A DNA stretch of 64,000 nucleotides from Aphrophora alni (Eukaryota > Arthropoda > Insecta > Hemiptera > Aphrophoridae). Within the stretch, counting starts at the first letter, position 1; the number at the start of each line of letters is the position of its first letter. The position numbers were made by a program, and so were the translations under genes. This document shows positions 23,666 through 34,800 of the stretch, in pieces. Where the stretch lies: positions 24,509,949 to 24,573,948 of the forward strand of contig OY740774.1 in NCBI GenBank assembly GCA_963513935.1, in the 5' to 3' direction. The notes under the pieces were generated by a model that was given only the letters and a program-made list of their open reading frames with translations, was not told the DNA's origin and did not search any database.

Positions 23666-23950
23666 ATGCACATATACAAAGTCTCTAATTATTTGTCGAA
23701 AAGTTTGTGTTTCATAAAATCTTAGTTTAATCAACAATTTGTCCATTGGGGACAATGACATAATTCTGAAAGTACTGTGGGGCAGATAGTTTGAAATTAG
23801 GTCGAAAACACGAACAGCACCTTCCTTACTAAACCTAAATTTTATCTTGAATTTTTCATCCGAAAAATGATCAATTGAATCTTGTCTTATTCTGTAAGTT
23901 CTCATAATATCTCTATGACTTATGTTAATTCTTCATCTGAACTACTACTA
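23666..23950 (-). pseudogene. Harbinger (PIF) transposase N-terminal exon
   Basis: The minus strand reads an acidic SSSDEEL start, then FKIKFRFSKEGAVRVFDLIS and LSPMDKLLIKLRFYETQTFR. This corresponds to the N-terminal region and helix-turn-helix of HARBI1-like transposases, which bind transposon ends. The expected QSTVSR-type continuation is replaced after FVYVH by PLE sequence. The downstream DDE catalytic domain is not found nearby. Copy A retains only the last third of this exon. Confidence 0.82.
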
Positions 23951-24796
23951 TGATAATTTGGTAAAATAATTTATGAGAATCAAAAGTACAATAAATAAAA
24001 TGGAAACCATTCACAAATATTTAAATAAATATAAACACTACATAAAATCACATGCAATATTAATCAAAACAACAATTTGAAATTTTAATTAAATCAGAAA
24101 GAACATAAAAAAAATTAAAGCAACAAAAAGTCACAATTAAATATTTAAATGGCCGCTATTTGGACTTTAAATTATTGAGAGTTTAATGGTCGATTTCAGT
24201 TAATGAATGTTTTATAAACTGAAATTGATGATTTAATGAAAGATTAAGTTTAATGACGGATTAAATAATTTAATGACTGTTCTAGAAACAGCTTGTGAGT
24301 GTTTTATACTTGAAGAAACAGCCAGTAAGCAGAAAAACAGTATTGTACCAACAATAAAAGAAAAAATGAAGAATTGCAAAGACTTTCAACAAATCAAGGA
24401 CAGACTTTATTCCAGAAACCGCTTTTTTACTCAGGTAGTCTCAAAACAAATATCCCCATGGAAAACCCAGCAACATTTTTTTTTTCATCAAAAAATTATT
24501 GTTATACTACATATAAAACACTAAACTTAAATTAATAAAACTTATAAATATTTTCGGAAAATTCAACATCTCTCTTAAAATGACTCTCGACGTTTTAGAA
24601 CGAGTGAAAACACAACATATCCAATGGAACCTTTACAAGCCTGTTTAACTACATCAGAAACATGTCTATCTGTCTTTAGCGGTTTTGTAATGCATGATTT
24701 GTACCCTACAATATCAACAAAATATATGTAGGTATGTAGGTATCTTTTTGTTGAGTCATAATGAAAATCAAAGTCTCCGAGTATGTAAATTAGATA
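23951..24796. other. AT-rich DNA, unassigned
   Basis: Contains several TTTAATGA-type short repeats (24170-24275) and a short unrecognised open frame (24273-24524). No family assignment is supported. Confidence 0.45.
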
Positions 24797-24918
24797 CAGG
24801 GAAGTACTGTTATTGCCTATCCCGCGCCGTGTACATATCTCAGCTGTCAACTTTTACATTTCATGCAGTTCAGATTTGTACACTGCGGCGCGTGATAGGC
24901 AATAGCAGTACTTCCCTG
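24797..24918. mobile_element. 122-bp hairpin MITE
   Basis: CAGGGAAGTACTG at 24797 pairs with CAGTACTTCCCTG ending at 24918. The arms extend about 43 bp with few mismatches and enclose a 35-bp loop. The ends resemble hAT-type CAGGG termini, but I see no convincing 8-bp target duplication. GC-rich arm tips (CGCGCCG / CGGCGCG) are unusual for the surroundings. Confidence 0.75.
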
Positions 24919-24966
24919 TGTCTGCTATACAAACCAAACCATGGCTCCAACTTGCACTCTAATTTC

Positions 24967-24969
<3 letters not shown>

Positions 24970-24998
<29 letters not shown>
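24970..24998 (+). repeat. Poly-A run of 29
   Basis: Uninterrupted A tract. It could be a retroposon tail, but no element body is recognised upstream apart from the hairpin MITE. Confidence 0.95.
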
Positions 24999-24999
<1 letters not shown>

Positions 25000-25001
<2 letters not shown>

Positions 25002-26500
25002 ATTTAATGTTAAAAATGAACTTAGATTACTTCTTTAGTAATTGGTAGACAATTAAAAATTCTACGGTGTTTTAAATATAAACAAAGCTTTCTAGATAGG
25101 TAACCGTAATTATTTATGCATCACAATATAGCTAATTTGTAAACAAATATCTTTTCATCCACTAAAGTAATATAATATGCTCTTTAAAAAAAATAATTTA
25201 AAAGAAATTTGTTGTAATAATCTTTGGATCGTTCCCAGGTGGTGGTAAGGGGAATGCTTCCCAGATATGTGTGTAAGGAGAGAAATAAAAGACTTCCTGC
25301 AGATCAACAGACCTCTTGTCCAGAGTAACGGGTGAAAAAAAGCCAACGGTTCCGGAAGCGGAAGAGGAGATAAATTAATTTACAAACAATTTGCGGGAAG
25401 CGAAAGTTCCAAAATCCAGGTCTCACTACTCTGGTTTTAACAGACATAAAATATAGAGGGAGAATCTGGTCCCAACACAACGAAATCGCATAACGTAATG
25501 ATTGAAGACTACAAACGGGATATAAGAAAATAAATTTGTGCTATTGCCTAGAGTATGCGAACATATATTATATATAATGGCTTTAATCGTGATTTAATGA
25601 CTACTAAAAATTTTACTTCCAAAATAATCGCATAGATTCCAAGCCAGAAATGGTTAAAGTGTGTTATAAGTTGTACACATTATCCTTTAACCTTACTAAA
25701 AGTTTATTGACTTATTTTAGGATATTAAACAGTTTTACTGTTCCTTGTATATTACGAGTTTATACAGTGCAGTTATATATTGTTTGTACGTATTTAAATA
25801 TTTCTTCTTAAACTTATATAAATGTAAAGTCTCAATAATTGAGAATGAAACGTTTGTAAACACCTACTAAACTTGTATTAGTTTAAATCTCTTGCCAATA
25901 CCTTACTTCAATATCAACAACCTATAAGTCTTCCAAATGACCATTACTGTTTGTAGACTTTTCTGCCTTAACAATTTCATGTTGACTTGAAAGATTTCAC
26001 AAAGCTTTACCACAAACACTACATCACGATAGGGAGTATGATATTTTCAACGTATTTTCACTGGAAATTAATCCTTCCAATACGCCCTCGTTGACTAAAA
26101 CAATAACTATTGATCTGGTAAATAATTAGAATTTACAATCAAATCCCAAAGATTGAATTATTTTCACAATATTTGACAAAGTAATGAGACCATTTTGTTT
26201 TTAGCAAATGTTTTAAAGAAATCGGTTGGGTTTATAAATGTAAATGCTATTTCGTTGTTAATAAAATTTATTTGTAGAGCATTATATTACTTCCTAATTC
26301 ACTATGGAAAATTTTCTGTAGTGAAATAAACATACAAACATATATTTATCTCCGATACCTATTTTGATCACTTCTAGAACAGAAAAACTGGGCAGTCTAT
26401 ATGTCTGTATATTTATGCTTAATTTTTCTTGGAAACTACTGTACCAATTTGGACTTAAATGTATTGTTATTGTTATTTTACGACAGATAAAAAACTAACA
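25000..26500. other. Unassigned AT-rich DNA
   Basis: Short open frames only. Around 26390-26465 a stretch resembles the 3' tails common in insect retroposons (CTACTGTACCAATTTGGACT), but it is too short to assign. Confidence 0.4.
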
Positions 26501-27820
26501 GTTCCTTCCATTACAGTGGACATTCATTGCAAACAGCTTCATCCTCAGATCCTTACCCTTCATGTTGTTCTGAGATCTTTCCTACATCTCACTCCAATGT
26601 AGGTTTCTTGATCTATTCTGTCAGCCGCTTTTCACATGTCTTCATCCCCTCTTTTCTTCTGTTTTCAGCCCAACCCTTACTTATAAAGTGACTTGTGCTG
26701 ATAGGGTGAACGGTACAGGGCAAAAGATGTCGCAAAGGGCGCCTCCGGGATACTTGGTCACCTTTCACAGTATTTAGTCTTGCTTGACCAAGTGGGGCTC
26801 TGTCTGGGTGGACCATCATTTGTCTTGCTGCTCGAGGGAAAACCAGGAGAGAGAAATTAAAATAACATGTTTGTGCGAAATGTCATAGGAACTAAAGTAG
26901 AGCATGTTCTCTGTGTTGATTACCAGGATGCGAAGTCCTCCACCTCGTCGATGTTTCCTCGACAACGCGAAGATAATAAATCTAGTTGAGAAACGTCAAA
27001 CTGGTAACTTAGGCGGAATTTCACTCCTGATTGATGAAACACGCAACAAAGAGGGAAAAACAGATAGAAATTCTCAGAAACATGGAAGAAGGAACATTAT
27101 ATTTCCGCAACTAAGATATACCTAACGGAATAGATAACAGCCTGAGTAGGGCCGGAGTAAGAAGAGGAGGAGACCCCCTTCCTATCTATGCGGTGCAAAT
27201 GGAGCATGGACTAGAAGTCTGGGACGGTGCCAGACCGATGTAAAGTAGATACCTAAACTTGACTGTCTTCATGTGCTGGGGTGACCTCTATAGGCGGAAG
27301 TTGGAGTGCATTTCACCCCCTCATCACTACATACTATACGTTCTGCCTGCCTAATACTAAATAACTCCTAATTCCATCTGAACATAACTCTAGGTCCTCG
27401 TGAACCTCACCTAGTCTAGGATGTCCAGGCTCTGAATATCTTTATATATTAGTCCTATACCTACCACCGAGTGTTCTCATCGCCAGAACACTCCTTTAAT
27501 GATTCAATCTCGTCGCACCTATGGCAGCTTATTAGACATTCTTCTTAACTATAATGTTGAAATGATTCTTTAAGTCGAAGTGCTCTATTAACAGACCAAT
27601 CATCATCTTACAAAATCTAACACGCACCTTAATCATTCAATAGCTCACACAATAAGTCTGTTAACAATTAAAATTAGGTCATCAATAAAGTGTCACTTGA
27701 GAAACATTTAGGAATAATGAGAAATTAAAAAAAAAGTTATAATAGGCGATAATAGAGATCAGCTACTGAGGATGCTGGAGACTCAGATGTTGGTGAATGT
27801 TATGTTTGTTTTTTAGCGGC
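26501..27820. other. GC-richer island without assignable gene
   Basis: Base composition is visibly higher in G+C than the neighbours, and short open frames occur on both strands (for example 26613-26819 minus and 26904-27125 plus). I recognise no protein family. Such an island in an AT-rich background may be an old element of a class I cannot name, or an exon or UTR fragment. Confidence 0.4.
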
Positions 27821-27824
27821 ATAA

Positions 27825-28015
27825 AACCTGGCGGTCATCATTATTAAAAAAAGAAAGAAACGTATATAAAATAAAACCCCTATTCCTCGAATACTCAGCG
27901 TCACAGTCTGAAGAGAACAAGAGTTGGTAAAGAAAGACCTGATAAGAAAGATGGGAAAGAGGGCGATGAAGGAAATTGTTGAGAACAACTTAAAACACGG
28001 TTCAGCTACTTGGTC
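27825..28015 (+). repeat. Dispersed repeat DR-A
   Basis: Shows CTGGCGGTCATCA, an A-rich stretch, CCTCGAATACTCAGCGTCA, GAACAAGAGTTGGTAAAG, GACCTGATAAGAAAGATG and a TCAGCTACTTGG tail. Confidence 0.75.
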
Positions 28016-28496
28016 CGTAGTAACAATAATTCGGAGATTTCTGATCAGAATTTATTTCTAGTTTTAATATTTGAAGTTTTGATGTTTGTCTAAAAAATTC
28101 GAAAGATGGGGGAGTCTGTAAGTAAGTCTTACATCACGTCTGTAGTTATGTGATGAGGCCGCATAAAAAAATAACATCTATACGCGTTTCTAGATACGCA
28201 TCGATATTTGTTTTCTATTACAAATTATGCAATTAACTGATGCAATGATGCGAAGCAAGAGTGAAACAAACAAAACATTTAATGACATGTTGTGAGTGTA
28301 AACAACCGGCAATTATACATACTACAGTTTATTATCATCTGATAATTACAGTGTTATCTCATGTGAATTATCATGTAGATTACTATAGTAAATTAATTGG
28401 AATTTAATTAAAATATTTGCTGTTTTAAAAGAATGTTACTTTATCACCACTAGACTTAATTTTTAACAAATTTCTAATATACATAAGTTTACCTCT

Positions 28497-28690
28497 TTGT
28501 TGTTTAAAGTCAAAAATCTCACGGTAATCTTGGTCTTGTAAAAAAAAGAAATAAAGAACATAAAATACAAACCCGTATCCCTTGAATATATTAATAGCGT
28601 CATGGTCGGAAAGGAACTAACTATAGTTGGTTAGAAGAGATGAAAGAGAGGGATCTAACCCAAGACTACATGAAAGGTATTCAGTTACTA
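28497..28690 (+). repeat. Dispersed repeat DR-A
   Basis: TTGTTTAAAGTCAAAAATCT head, CTTGAATATATTAATAGCGT, ATGGTCGGAAAGGAAC and GGGATCTAACCCAAGACTA. It is truncated at the 3' end. Confidence 0.78.
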
Positions 28691-28749
28691 ATTTAAAATA
28701 TCTGTATAAATTATAATTTGGTTTAATCGAACATTTCCCATAATTCGTG

Positions 28750-28791
28750 TACACGACGTTTCGTGAGTATAAATTAACTCCCGTTATCAAG
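28750..28791 (-). other. Hammerhead-like motif, degenerate (first arm)
   Basis: The minus strand reads CTTGATAACGGGAGTT, a loop, ACTCACGAAACGTCGTGTA. This resembles the C-U-G-A-N-G-A / stem / GAAA / GUC arrangement, but the first core block is imperfect. It forms an inverted pair with 28975-29022. Confidence 0.35.
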
Positions 28792-28974
28792 TGAAGAACC
28801 TGGAGCATAAAAAAAGTGAAAAACTTCAACATAGTTTTGTAGCTAAGGGCCATATTGGAAACTAAAAAAAAAAAAAAAAACTATAACCTAAGAAAAGACT
28901 TAAGGCTAGGCCTGAGCAGTCAAAATTAACACTAAACGTTGTTTGTCATTATTTGTGTAGTGTTTTTTTCTGGT

Positions 28975-29022
28975 TTAATAACGGGAGTTGATTTAAACTC
29001 TCAAAACGTCACTTATTAGTTG
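28975..29022 (+). other. Hammerhead-like motif, degenerate (second arm)
   Basis: AATAACGGGAGTTGATTT followed by AACTCTCAAAACGTCACTT is the inverted partner of 28750-28791 and a relative of 29682-29722. Together they suggest remains of one retroelement end present in both orientations. Confidence 0.35.
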
Positions 29023-29681
29023 TTATATACCCACATAACGTAACTATCCGATCAAACCACATTAATACTGTAATATGAACAATCCATTATTTTCAAATGA
29101 CTCTAAAACCAGAATGTCAATTATGGTAATTGCAATATAAATTATTTGGAAACATTAAGTTTGAAATTAATTTTATTACACCTATAGGAGTAATTTTGCA
29201 CAATTTTGATTTTACTCTATAATTCACCAGAATTTAAGCAATCCCGACTTTATTTTCACTAGTTACATCATTATTTTAGGCAGCAGTTTCAAGTACATAG
29301 TAGCTTTAAAAAGTCCCGTTGTTTAGCCTAGGTAGTTAGAGGAGAAAGCGAGTTATAGGATTTGGTTAGGGTTGATGGAGTGGCAAATTAATTATATCTT
29401 TTGTTTTCCAAAATATGTTTGAAGCTGCCCAAGTGAATGCTGAACTTCTGACTGTTTGGGATTTTAAAGAAAGCGTTAACACGTTATCTATCGACGGCCC
29501 GAACTACGACGAGGAAGCATGAAGTGAGAAACCCCCGATAACGAGAGAAGGCACTCTAGCGACCACCCGTATCAAGATGACAGCTTTTATTCTCTGTGAT
29601 TTAACTGTGTTTCAAATAAATGTATACATTTTATTATGGTTTAATCGGACATTAACCATCGTTTGTGTATATAAAAATTAA

Positions 29682-29722
29682 TACATGAAGTTTCGAGAGT
29701 ATAAATCAACTTCCGTTATCAA
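29682..29722 (-). other. Hammerhead-like motif, degenerate (third copy)
   Basis: The minus strand reads CTTGATAACGGAAGTTGATT, then ACTCTCGAAACTTCATGTA. Flanking bases (TTTAATCGGACATTAACC) also match the 28.7-kb copy, so this is a repeat family rather than chance. Confidence 0.35.
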
Positions 29723-30109
29723 GTGAATCAAGGTACAAATGAATTTATGGAAAGTAAGAATAGATTTTTAAATTTATATGGAGTTCCTCGTTGTGCTTAC
29801 AGTCGTCGGTAAAAATAACTATATACTGGAATTTAATGTTAATTTTAAAATGGGAATCAAAGAGGGAGGAGCGTCTACGGGACCACGAAAAGTATTTGAA
29901 ATAGCGGAGTAAAAAAATATTACATTATCTCATTAAAGTATAATCGTACCTTATCTGTAACAGATTAAGCCTTTAACTACTTGCACAAATAATCAAACTT
30001 TTAATAGATAAATCCATGCCAGCAATTTTTCTTACATTGGAATTAAAAATGGAGTCTTCAATAAATGGATATGGTACCCTTTCATAATCCTACGCATTTA
30101 TTAATTTTG

Positions 30110-30312
30110 TTAAGGTAAAAACCCTCGCGATCATAATTGCCTTATAAAAAAAAACGAAAGCAAACTATGAATTTAAACCCTGGAATACTCTAATATCGTC
30201 AGGGTCAGAAAAGAGCAAGAGTTGATCAAGAAATACTTGCTAGGAAAGATGAAAGATTGGGATCTAACCCAAGACTAAATAATAAATAAAAAAGGGGGTA
30301 GATCCAACAAGA
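30110..30312 (+). repeat. Dispersed repeat DR-A
   Basis: Contains CCTCGCGATCATAATTGCC, GGAATACTCTAATATCGTCA, CAAGAGTTGATCAAG, GGGATCTAACCCAAGACTA and a GTAGATCCAAC tail. Confidence 0.8.
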
Positions 30313-30402
30313 ATACCCCCTTTTTAACAAATATTATTCCACGAGTGAAACAGTAAATTGCAGAACGAGTGTAATGTAAAGGACGTAGTGATGTCAGTGA
30401 TT

Positions 30403-31060
30403 ATTACCTTAGGGAAACCGAAATTTTGGAAAATTTAGGCTTAAAGCCCTAATGGTGTTGAAAGACGTTGAGTCTCTGACAGGGCAAAGCCAGGTGAACT
30501 TAGAGAATTGGTCAACCGCGACCAAAATCATGTAATTGCCTCTACTTGTGCGTGGTAACTTACCAACATAATCAATGTGGATTTTCTCCATAGGACGGGT
30601 TGGGACACTTGATGATAAATATCCTAATTTACTATTTTGGGCCGGTTTGCTAACGGCGCACGTATATTACAGCCACGAACCTTCCTAGTGAGGTCTTTGG
30701 TGAGTGATGGTTAGAAAAAAAAATTCCTTCACCTTAAATTTATTCTTTAAAATTCCTAAATGGCCGCCTACTGGAGAATCACGATAATAGTCGTGAACCA
30801 GGTCTACAATTGATCGGAGTACGTAGATTTTGATGGGGACATCTAGACGAGTTTTGAGAAAGAGGGTTCCTTTACAATAATGGTTAGAAGAGACACCAGC
30901 TTCTAGATCGGAAATAATGGGTTTTAAAATGTAACCCGTGCGCTGGTGAACGGAGCCAATTTCATGGAAGGCTAGTTTGAAATTAGTAACAAGGTTATTG
31001 CAGGCTATGTTCACCTCTGAAGGAGAGTCTGGTACTAACAAGGTTATTTTCGAACTCAAA
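30403..31060 (-). pseudogene. Gypsy integrase fragment (zinc-binding region and start of core)
   Basis: The zinc-binding part reads VGGHLGILKNKFKVKEFFF (about 30720-30800) with the HH half of the HHCC finger; the CC half is broken by a frameshift. The core part at 30409-30591 reads KIHIDYVGKLPRTSRGNYMI and LVAVDQFSKFTWLCPVRD, containing the first two catalytic Asp residues of the DDE triad. The frame ends soon after, with no third acidic residue or C-terminal domain. Confidence 0.85.
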
Positions 31061-31459
31061 CATCCTCGAAAGAGAATCGGCTATCACGTTTTGTGTTAGT
31101 CGTATATGTGCCACTTCAAATTTAAGGGAGGTCCACTTGGCAATCCAACGTCCCATTTTGCCTAACTGTCGAGGACGCGCCAGTAGCCAAGAAAGGTCTT
31201 CATTATCAGTTTCTAGAAGAAACTCGCAATGCTCAAGATATAGACGGAATCTTTCTACTCCAAAGACAACGGCCAAACACTCTGACTCATACGCTGAAGA
31301 GGCTTTACGCCCGGCTAGGGTGAGAGTGCAGGAAGCATAAGCTAAGGGTTGACGTGATCCGTCAATTCCCTGGAGTAGAACTGCTCCTAGGGCACAAGAA
31401 CTTGCGCCTGCCTGAAGGACAAAAGGCTTGTCAAAATTTGCTAAAAAATGCTTCATCAT
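30995..31459 (-). pseudogene. Gypsy RNase H domain, catalytic Asp lost
   Basis: The open frame contains GAVLLQGIDGSRQPLAYASC, YESECLAVVFGVERFRLYLE, LLETDNEDLSWLLARP and NVIADSLSRMFE, which is the RNase H fold of gypsy elements. The first catalytic block reads QAGASS where copy 2 (43.2 kb) has QTDASS, so the nuclease Asp is gone here. A 40-bp deletion relative to copy 2 removes the linker just before the domain. Confidence 0.88.
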
Positions 31460-31504
31460 GTTCTTTATTCCAAGAAAATGTTTGTCCTTTACGTCTGAGC
31501 AGAT

Positions 31505-32215
31505 TTAAGGGTGCAGCGTGCTCGGCGAAATTAGGAATAAATTTGGGAAAAAATTAACCATTCCTATAAAGCGTGACACGGCTTTAGGAATGGTGGGTTG
31601 AGGAAAATTTCTGATGGTCTTGGTCCTTTCGGGGTCAATTTGCACACCTTTTGCTGAAACTAAATGACCAAAGAAACTAATCTCTTCCACGACGAAACGA
31701 ACCTTTTCGAGGTTAACCCTTAGTTTCGCTCATCGCAAACGAGAGAGTACTTCCCAGAGATGATTAACGTGCTCTTCCCAAGTTTGTGAATAAATGACTA
31801 CGTCATCAAGGTAATTGAAAACGAATTTAAACTTGATGTCGGAGAAAACTTGGTCAAGAAGTCTTTTTAAAACTAGGGCACCAGTACAGAGTCCAAACGG
31901 CACTCGTTTAAATTAGTAGAGCAACCAGGGGGTACAAAAACTGGTAATGTGCTTTGACCTTGGTGTTGCAGATTGGGTAAGTGTTTCGATTACAATATGC
32001 TGGTTAAGCTTACGGTAATCTATAACCATTCAGGGTTTCTTCTCCGGAAAAGAATAATTGGAAAGGCTTTTTACCACCATTCAGTTTTTAATTAAGTCAT
32101 TTATGTTTTCCCTCAAGAATTGCATTTTTGGAGGAGCTAGTTGATAAGGTTGACACTTAACTGGAATATAATCTTTAAGGGGATACTGCATCCCTATCAC
32201 TGCCCATGTTAATTA
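31505..32215 (-). pseudogene. Gypsy reverse transcriptase, broken
   Basis: From 32200 down, the frames give QYPLKDYIPVKCQPYQLAPP, then IDYRKLNQHIVIETL (about 32000), VPFGLCTGALVLKRLL (about 31870) and FNYLDDVVIYSQTWEEHVNH (about 31770-31830) with the YLDD catalytic motif. The thumb ISFFGHLVSAKGVQIDPER (about 31620-31690) follows. Several stops and a disordered FPFGL-type region make it inactive. Confidence 0.87.
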
Positions 32216-32836
32216 ATGCCCCATTATTTTAAAAGGTATATCGTTCTAAAATGTTTACAGTGTGTTAAGTCAAGTATCTATAATCTACTGATCTACAATC
32301 ATAGTCATACTACTTGTCTAAGTGAATAAAAAAAAAACTAAAAATTCTTATTGAAAATGTAGTCTCGAGTTCAGTTAAATATCAATATAATAATTATTTT
32401 TACTCCAAATGATACAATTTTTTAGATCCATATTATCACTTTAAAGGCTGAAATATACAGTAAAAATTTCATCTCTCTCTAACTTTAATAGTTCCTGAGA
32501 AAATTGGGTTTTTGTTATAAAAAACACAACTTTCAGAAAAAACAGAAAAAACAAGTAAGATGACAAAAATAATGATATATAATTAAAATTATTTTAAAAT
32601 TCTCCTGGCTGGTGGTCTTTTTCATCATCTTCATTGTCTAGCTGTTATTTTTTCCTTCTTTTAGCTGTTCTGGCTTCTTTGGTCAGCTGTTTTATGGAAA
32701 TCTTAGCTTTCCTGATGCGAATGTCGTCAGCTGCATCCATGGCTGCTTCGGTGTTTGTACCAATGTCTTTGATACCACACTATTCAAAAACACTCATTCG
32801 AAACAAACACCCATCATTGAAGGTGCATATAGCATC

Positions 32837-33345
32837 TCACACTTTCATCTTTAAAGTTTTTCTTCTAACAAAGTTGATTTTTGGCACTTGTGACCAGACA
32901 ACATTATTAAAAGATTCATTAGCATTTTGTGTTTTGCCATGAACACATTTTTTCAGTAAGTCCTTACTAGCCAGATCTCTAAATATTGGCTTTATGGCAA
33001 GCATAATAGGCTGTGGAGTGGGTTTGTGACAATAAGCTTCACCTTTTTCTTTTGCTTTTAGATAATTACACCAGATTTTGTCGCGAAGTTTATGGGTTGG
33101 GTTTCCATCATTGGAAGTTCTGTGGAACCAAATTACCAACACTGTTCTTCTCATACCCTCTAAACCATTACAGTTGCTTCTGATAGCTTTGCCATAATAG
33201 TCCTGTAATTTATCAATAAGACTATCTGTAAGCCTTCTAGCCCCTTTCATTGACTTTCAATCAGGTAGTTTCTCCCCACTTGTTAGAGATTTTGATTTTC
33301 GAAGACGTGAGCCCATGCGCTTTTGCACATGCCCTATAACAAGTT
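32837..33345 (-). pseudogene. Mutator-like transposase C-terminal fragment, copy 1
   Basis: The open frame 32837-33250 reads RRLTDSLIDKLQDYYGKAIR, IWFHRTSNDGNPTHKL, AIKPIFRDLASKDLLKKCVH and GKTQNANESFNNVVWSQVPK. These match the C-terminal half of arthropod proteins with a Mutator-like transposase domain. Upstream, after a TGA, the same frame continues with VIGHVQKRMGSRLRKSKSLT to about 33345. The N-terminal catalytic half is missing. The best guess is a domesticated-looking but dead DNA transposon fragment. Confidence 0.75.
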
Positions 33346-33424
33346 TTTTGATTCAACGTCATACGACCTGCGGCACTACCAACCGTGCCATCATATTTCA
33401 ATTACATCTGAGATTTAAGCTATA

Positions 33425-33640
33425 AGGAAAACTTACTAATAACAGAAGAACATGAAGATGATATTAACCCAAATGAAAATGAATACAATGAAACAGCTAT
33501 AAACATGCCTAACGAAACAGATTTTTATAAAACTTTGGATAGGAAAAATATTGACGCAGAATTAGAAAACCGTTCTGGCTCTTCAAAAGGACTAGCATTA
33601 ATTCCAGAAACAGAGATGGACATTGGTGATGATGAGTAAG
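33425..33640 (+). pseudogene. Acidic reading-frame fragment, copy 1
   Basis: The plus strand reads LITEEHEDDINPNENEYNET, then ETDFYKTLDRKNIDAELENR and ALIPETEMDIGDDE before a stop. The same sequence recurs at 38075-38290 (plus), about 40240-40470 (minus) and 45265-45470 (plus). I do not recognise the family. An acidic stretch like this is common at the N-terminus of some DNA transposases, but that is a guess. Confidence 0.4.
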
Positions 33641-34639
33641 ATGAATATTAAGAAGACAGTAAAAACAATAAAAGTGATTATTTACAGTAAAGACTTAAAA
33701 TGCTTGATGACTACCTTGTAAATGGTTCTTAATTACCAAATTTGGATATTTTTTAAATATTTAGTGTTTATTGTTCTACACTGAATGAAACTTTGTTATA
33801 TAGTTAGTGCTGTAACCCTAGATGTGTTAACCATTTTTCCTTAATTGCTATGCATCTTTTTATTATTCATTGATTTTCATTTATTTATCATTTATTTCAT
33901 TAAAAAAAATAATAATTTGAAAAAGAAATATTTGTTTTTGATGATGGACTTCATTTGAGACAACATTTGACATAACCATCCTTTGTAAGCTCAGTACGTC
34001 CTCCAAGATTATTATTATTTTTGAATAGCTCATGTTTCTTGTAGCATAGCGTGGTTTTTAACTCAAAATCCGGCTCAGAAAAGCAAGGTAATACTAAAAT
34101 AAAAAAACTGATAAAAATATATAAAAATAGTTAAAAATAAATAAAAACAAATTTATATTGCACCTTACATTGTTACAAATAGTCTATTTCTGCTGCATAC
34201 AATAACGGAAGTACACAAGACATTATATAAATTTAATACATCATCCTGCCATTTTTTTCTTAACTTAAAACTTGGGATTAACATTATTTACCATGGAGGA
34301 TTTATCAAGGGGTGTAGATGCTTTGAGGAAGGATGAGCTTGCTTTCGAAGCGGTGGTACGCGGGTGTAGGCTGGAAACCGTGGGGTAATGCGGACCGTTT
34401 TAAGGAGCTATATTCAGTAAAAAAAAAAAGAACCAAACCTGGCTTTTCTCACGGAGGTCACACTGGTTGAGAAAGTAGAGCTTGCACAAACCTCTATAGA
34501 AAACCTAAGTGAAGACATTATAGGTGTCATTTATCTAGGCCTGATAAATTAGTGAACATTTCAGCCAGGGTGAATCTTTTTGAGAGGAGAAAAAAGATAA
34601 TTAATGAAAATTTAATTAAAGGCCAAAATGCAAATTTAT

Positions 34640-34800
34640 GACAGAAAGAAATATATATGTGTTTTGAAGTTTTATTGAGACAATGAACATAATGATAGTT
34701 ATTTCAGTTTAGAATACTTAGTTTTTGTTTGTTTTACCTGGTTTGGAGAAACGAACTTGCGATTCCTTGTCTGTTCATAGCTTGGTTTTTCGAGCAAACC
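34640..34800 (+). repeat. Terminal fragment shared with the foldback arms
   Basis: Contains ATTTATGACAGAAAGAAATA, TACTTAGTTTTTGTTTGTTT and CATAGCTTGGTTTTTCGAGC. The same series is found at 40826-41062 (plus) and inverted at 37545-37715. Confidence 0.85.

Larger units (their letters stand above)
15877..23750 (+). repeat. Long duplicated block, copy B
   Basis: Second copy of the block starting at base 1, same orientation. Relative to copy A it lacks 577-982 and shorter pieces around 3580-3640 and 3840-3890. It gained a 1213-bp hAT element at 19746-20958. Its right edge extends further into a Harbinger transposase exon than copy A does. Both copies share the 212-bp MITE at the same site, so that insertion predates the duplication, while the hAT element arrived in B afterwards or was excised precisely from A. 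Confidence 0.93.
30403..32215 (-). mobile_element. Ty3/Gypsy retrotransposon pol, copy 1
   Basis: The minus-strand order RT, RNase H, integrase zinc-binding region, integrase core is that of Ty3/Gypsy pol. It is broken by stops and frameshifts. No gag, protease or LTR is found beside it, and the RT start abuts the Mutator-like block at about 32219, exactly as in the second copy at 42-44 kb. From about 30605 upward it is a duplicate of 42372 onward. Confidence 0.9.
32219..34615. repeat. Mutator-like composite block, copy 1
   Basis: Matches 44035-46115 in the same orientation. It contains a Mutator-like transposase C-terminus (minus), a short acidic reading frame (plus) and a terminal stretch ending TTTTTGAGAGGAG. 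Copy 1 has extra sequence around 33840-34190 that copy 2 lacks; that extra piece also occurs inverted at about 39780-39935. Confidence 0.88.

Noticed and set aside
25155..25346. Minus-strand 63-codon frame
   Set aside because: No recognisable similarity; length is expected by chance here.
31137..31557. Plus-strand frames over the Gypsy RNase H (also 42924-43305)
   Set aside because: Antisense shadows of the conserved minus-strand pol frame.
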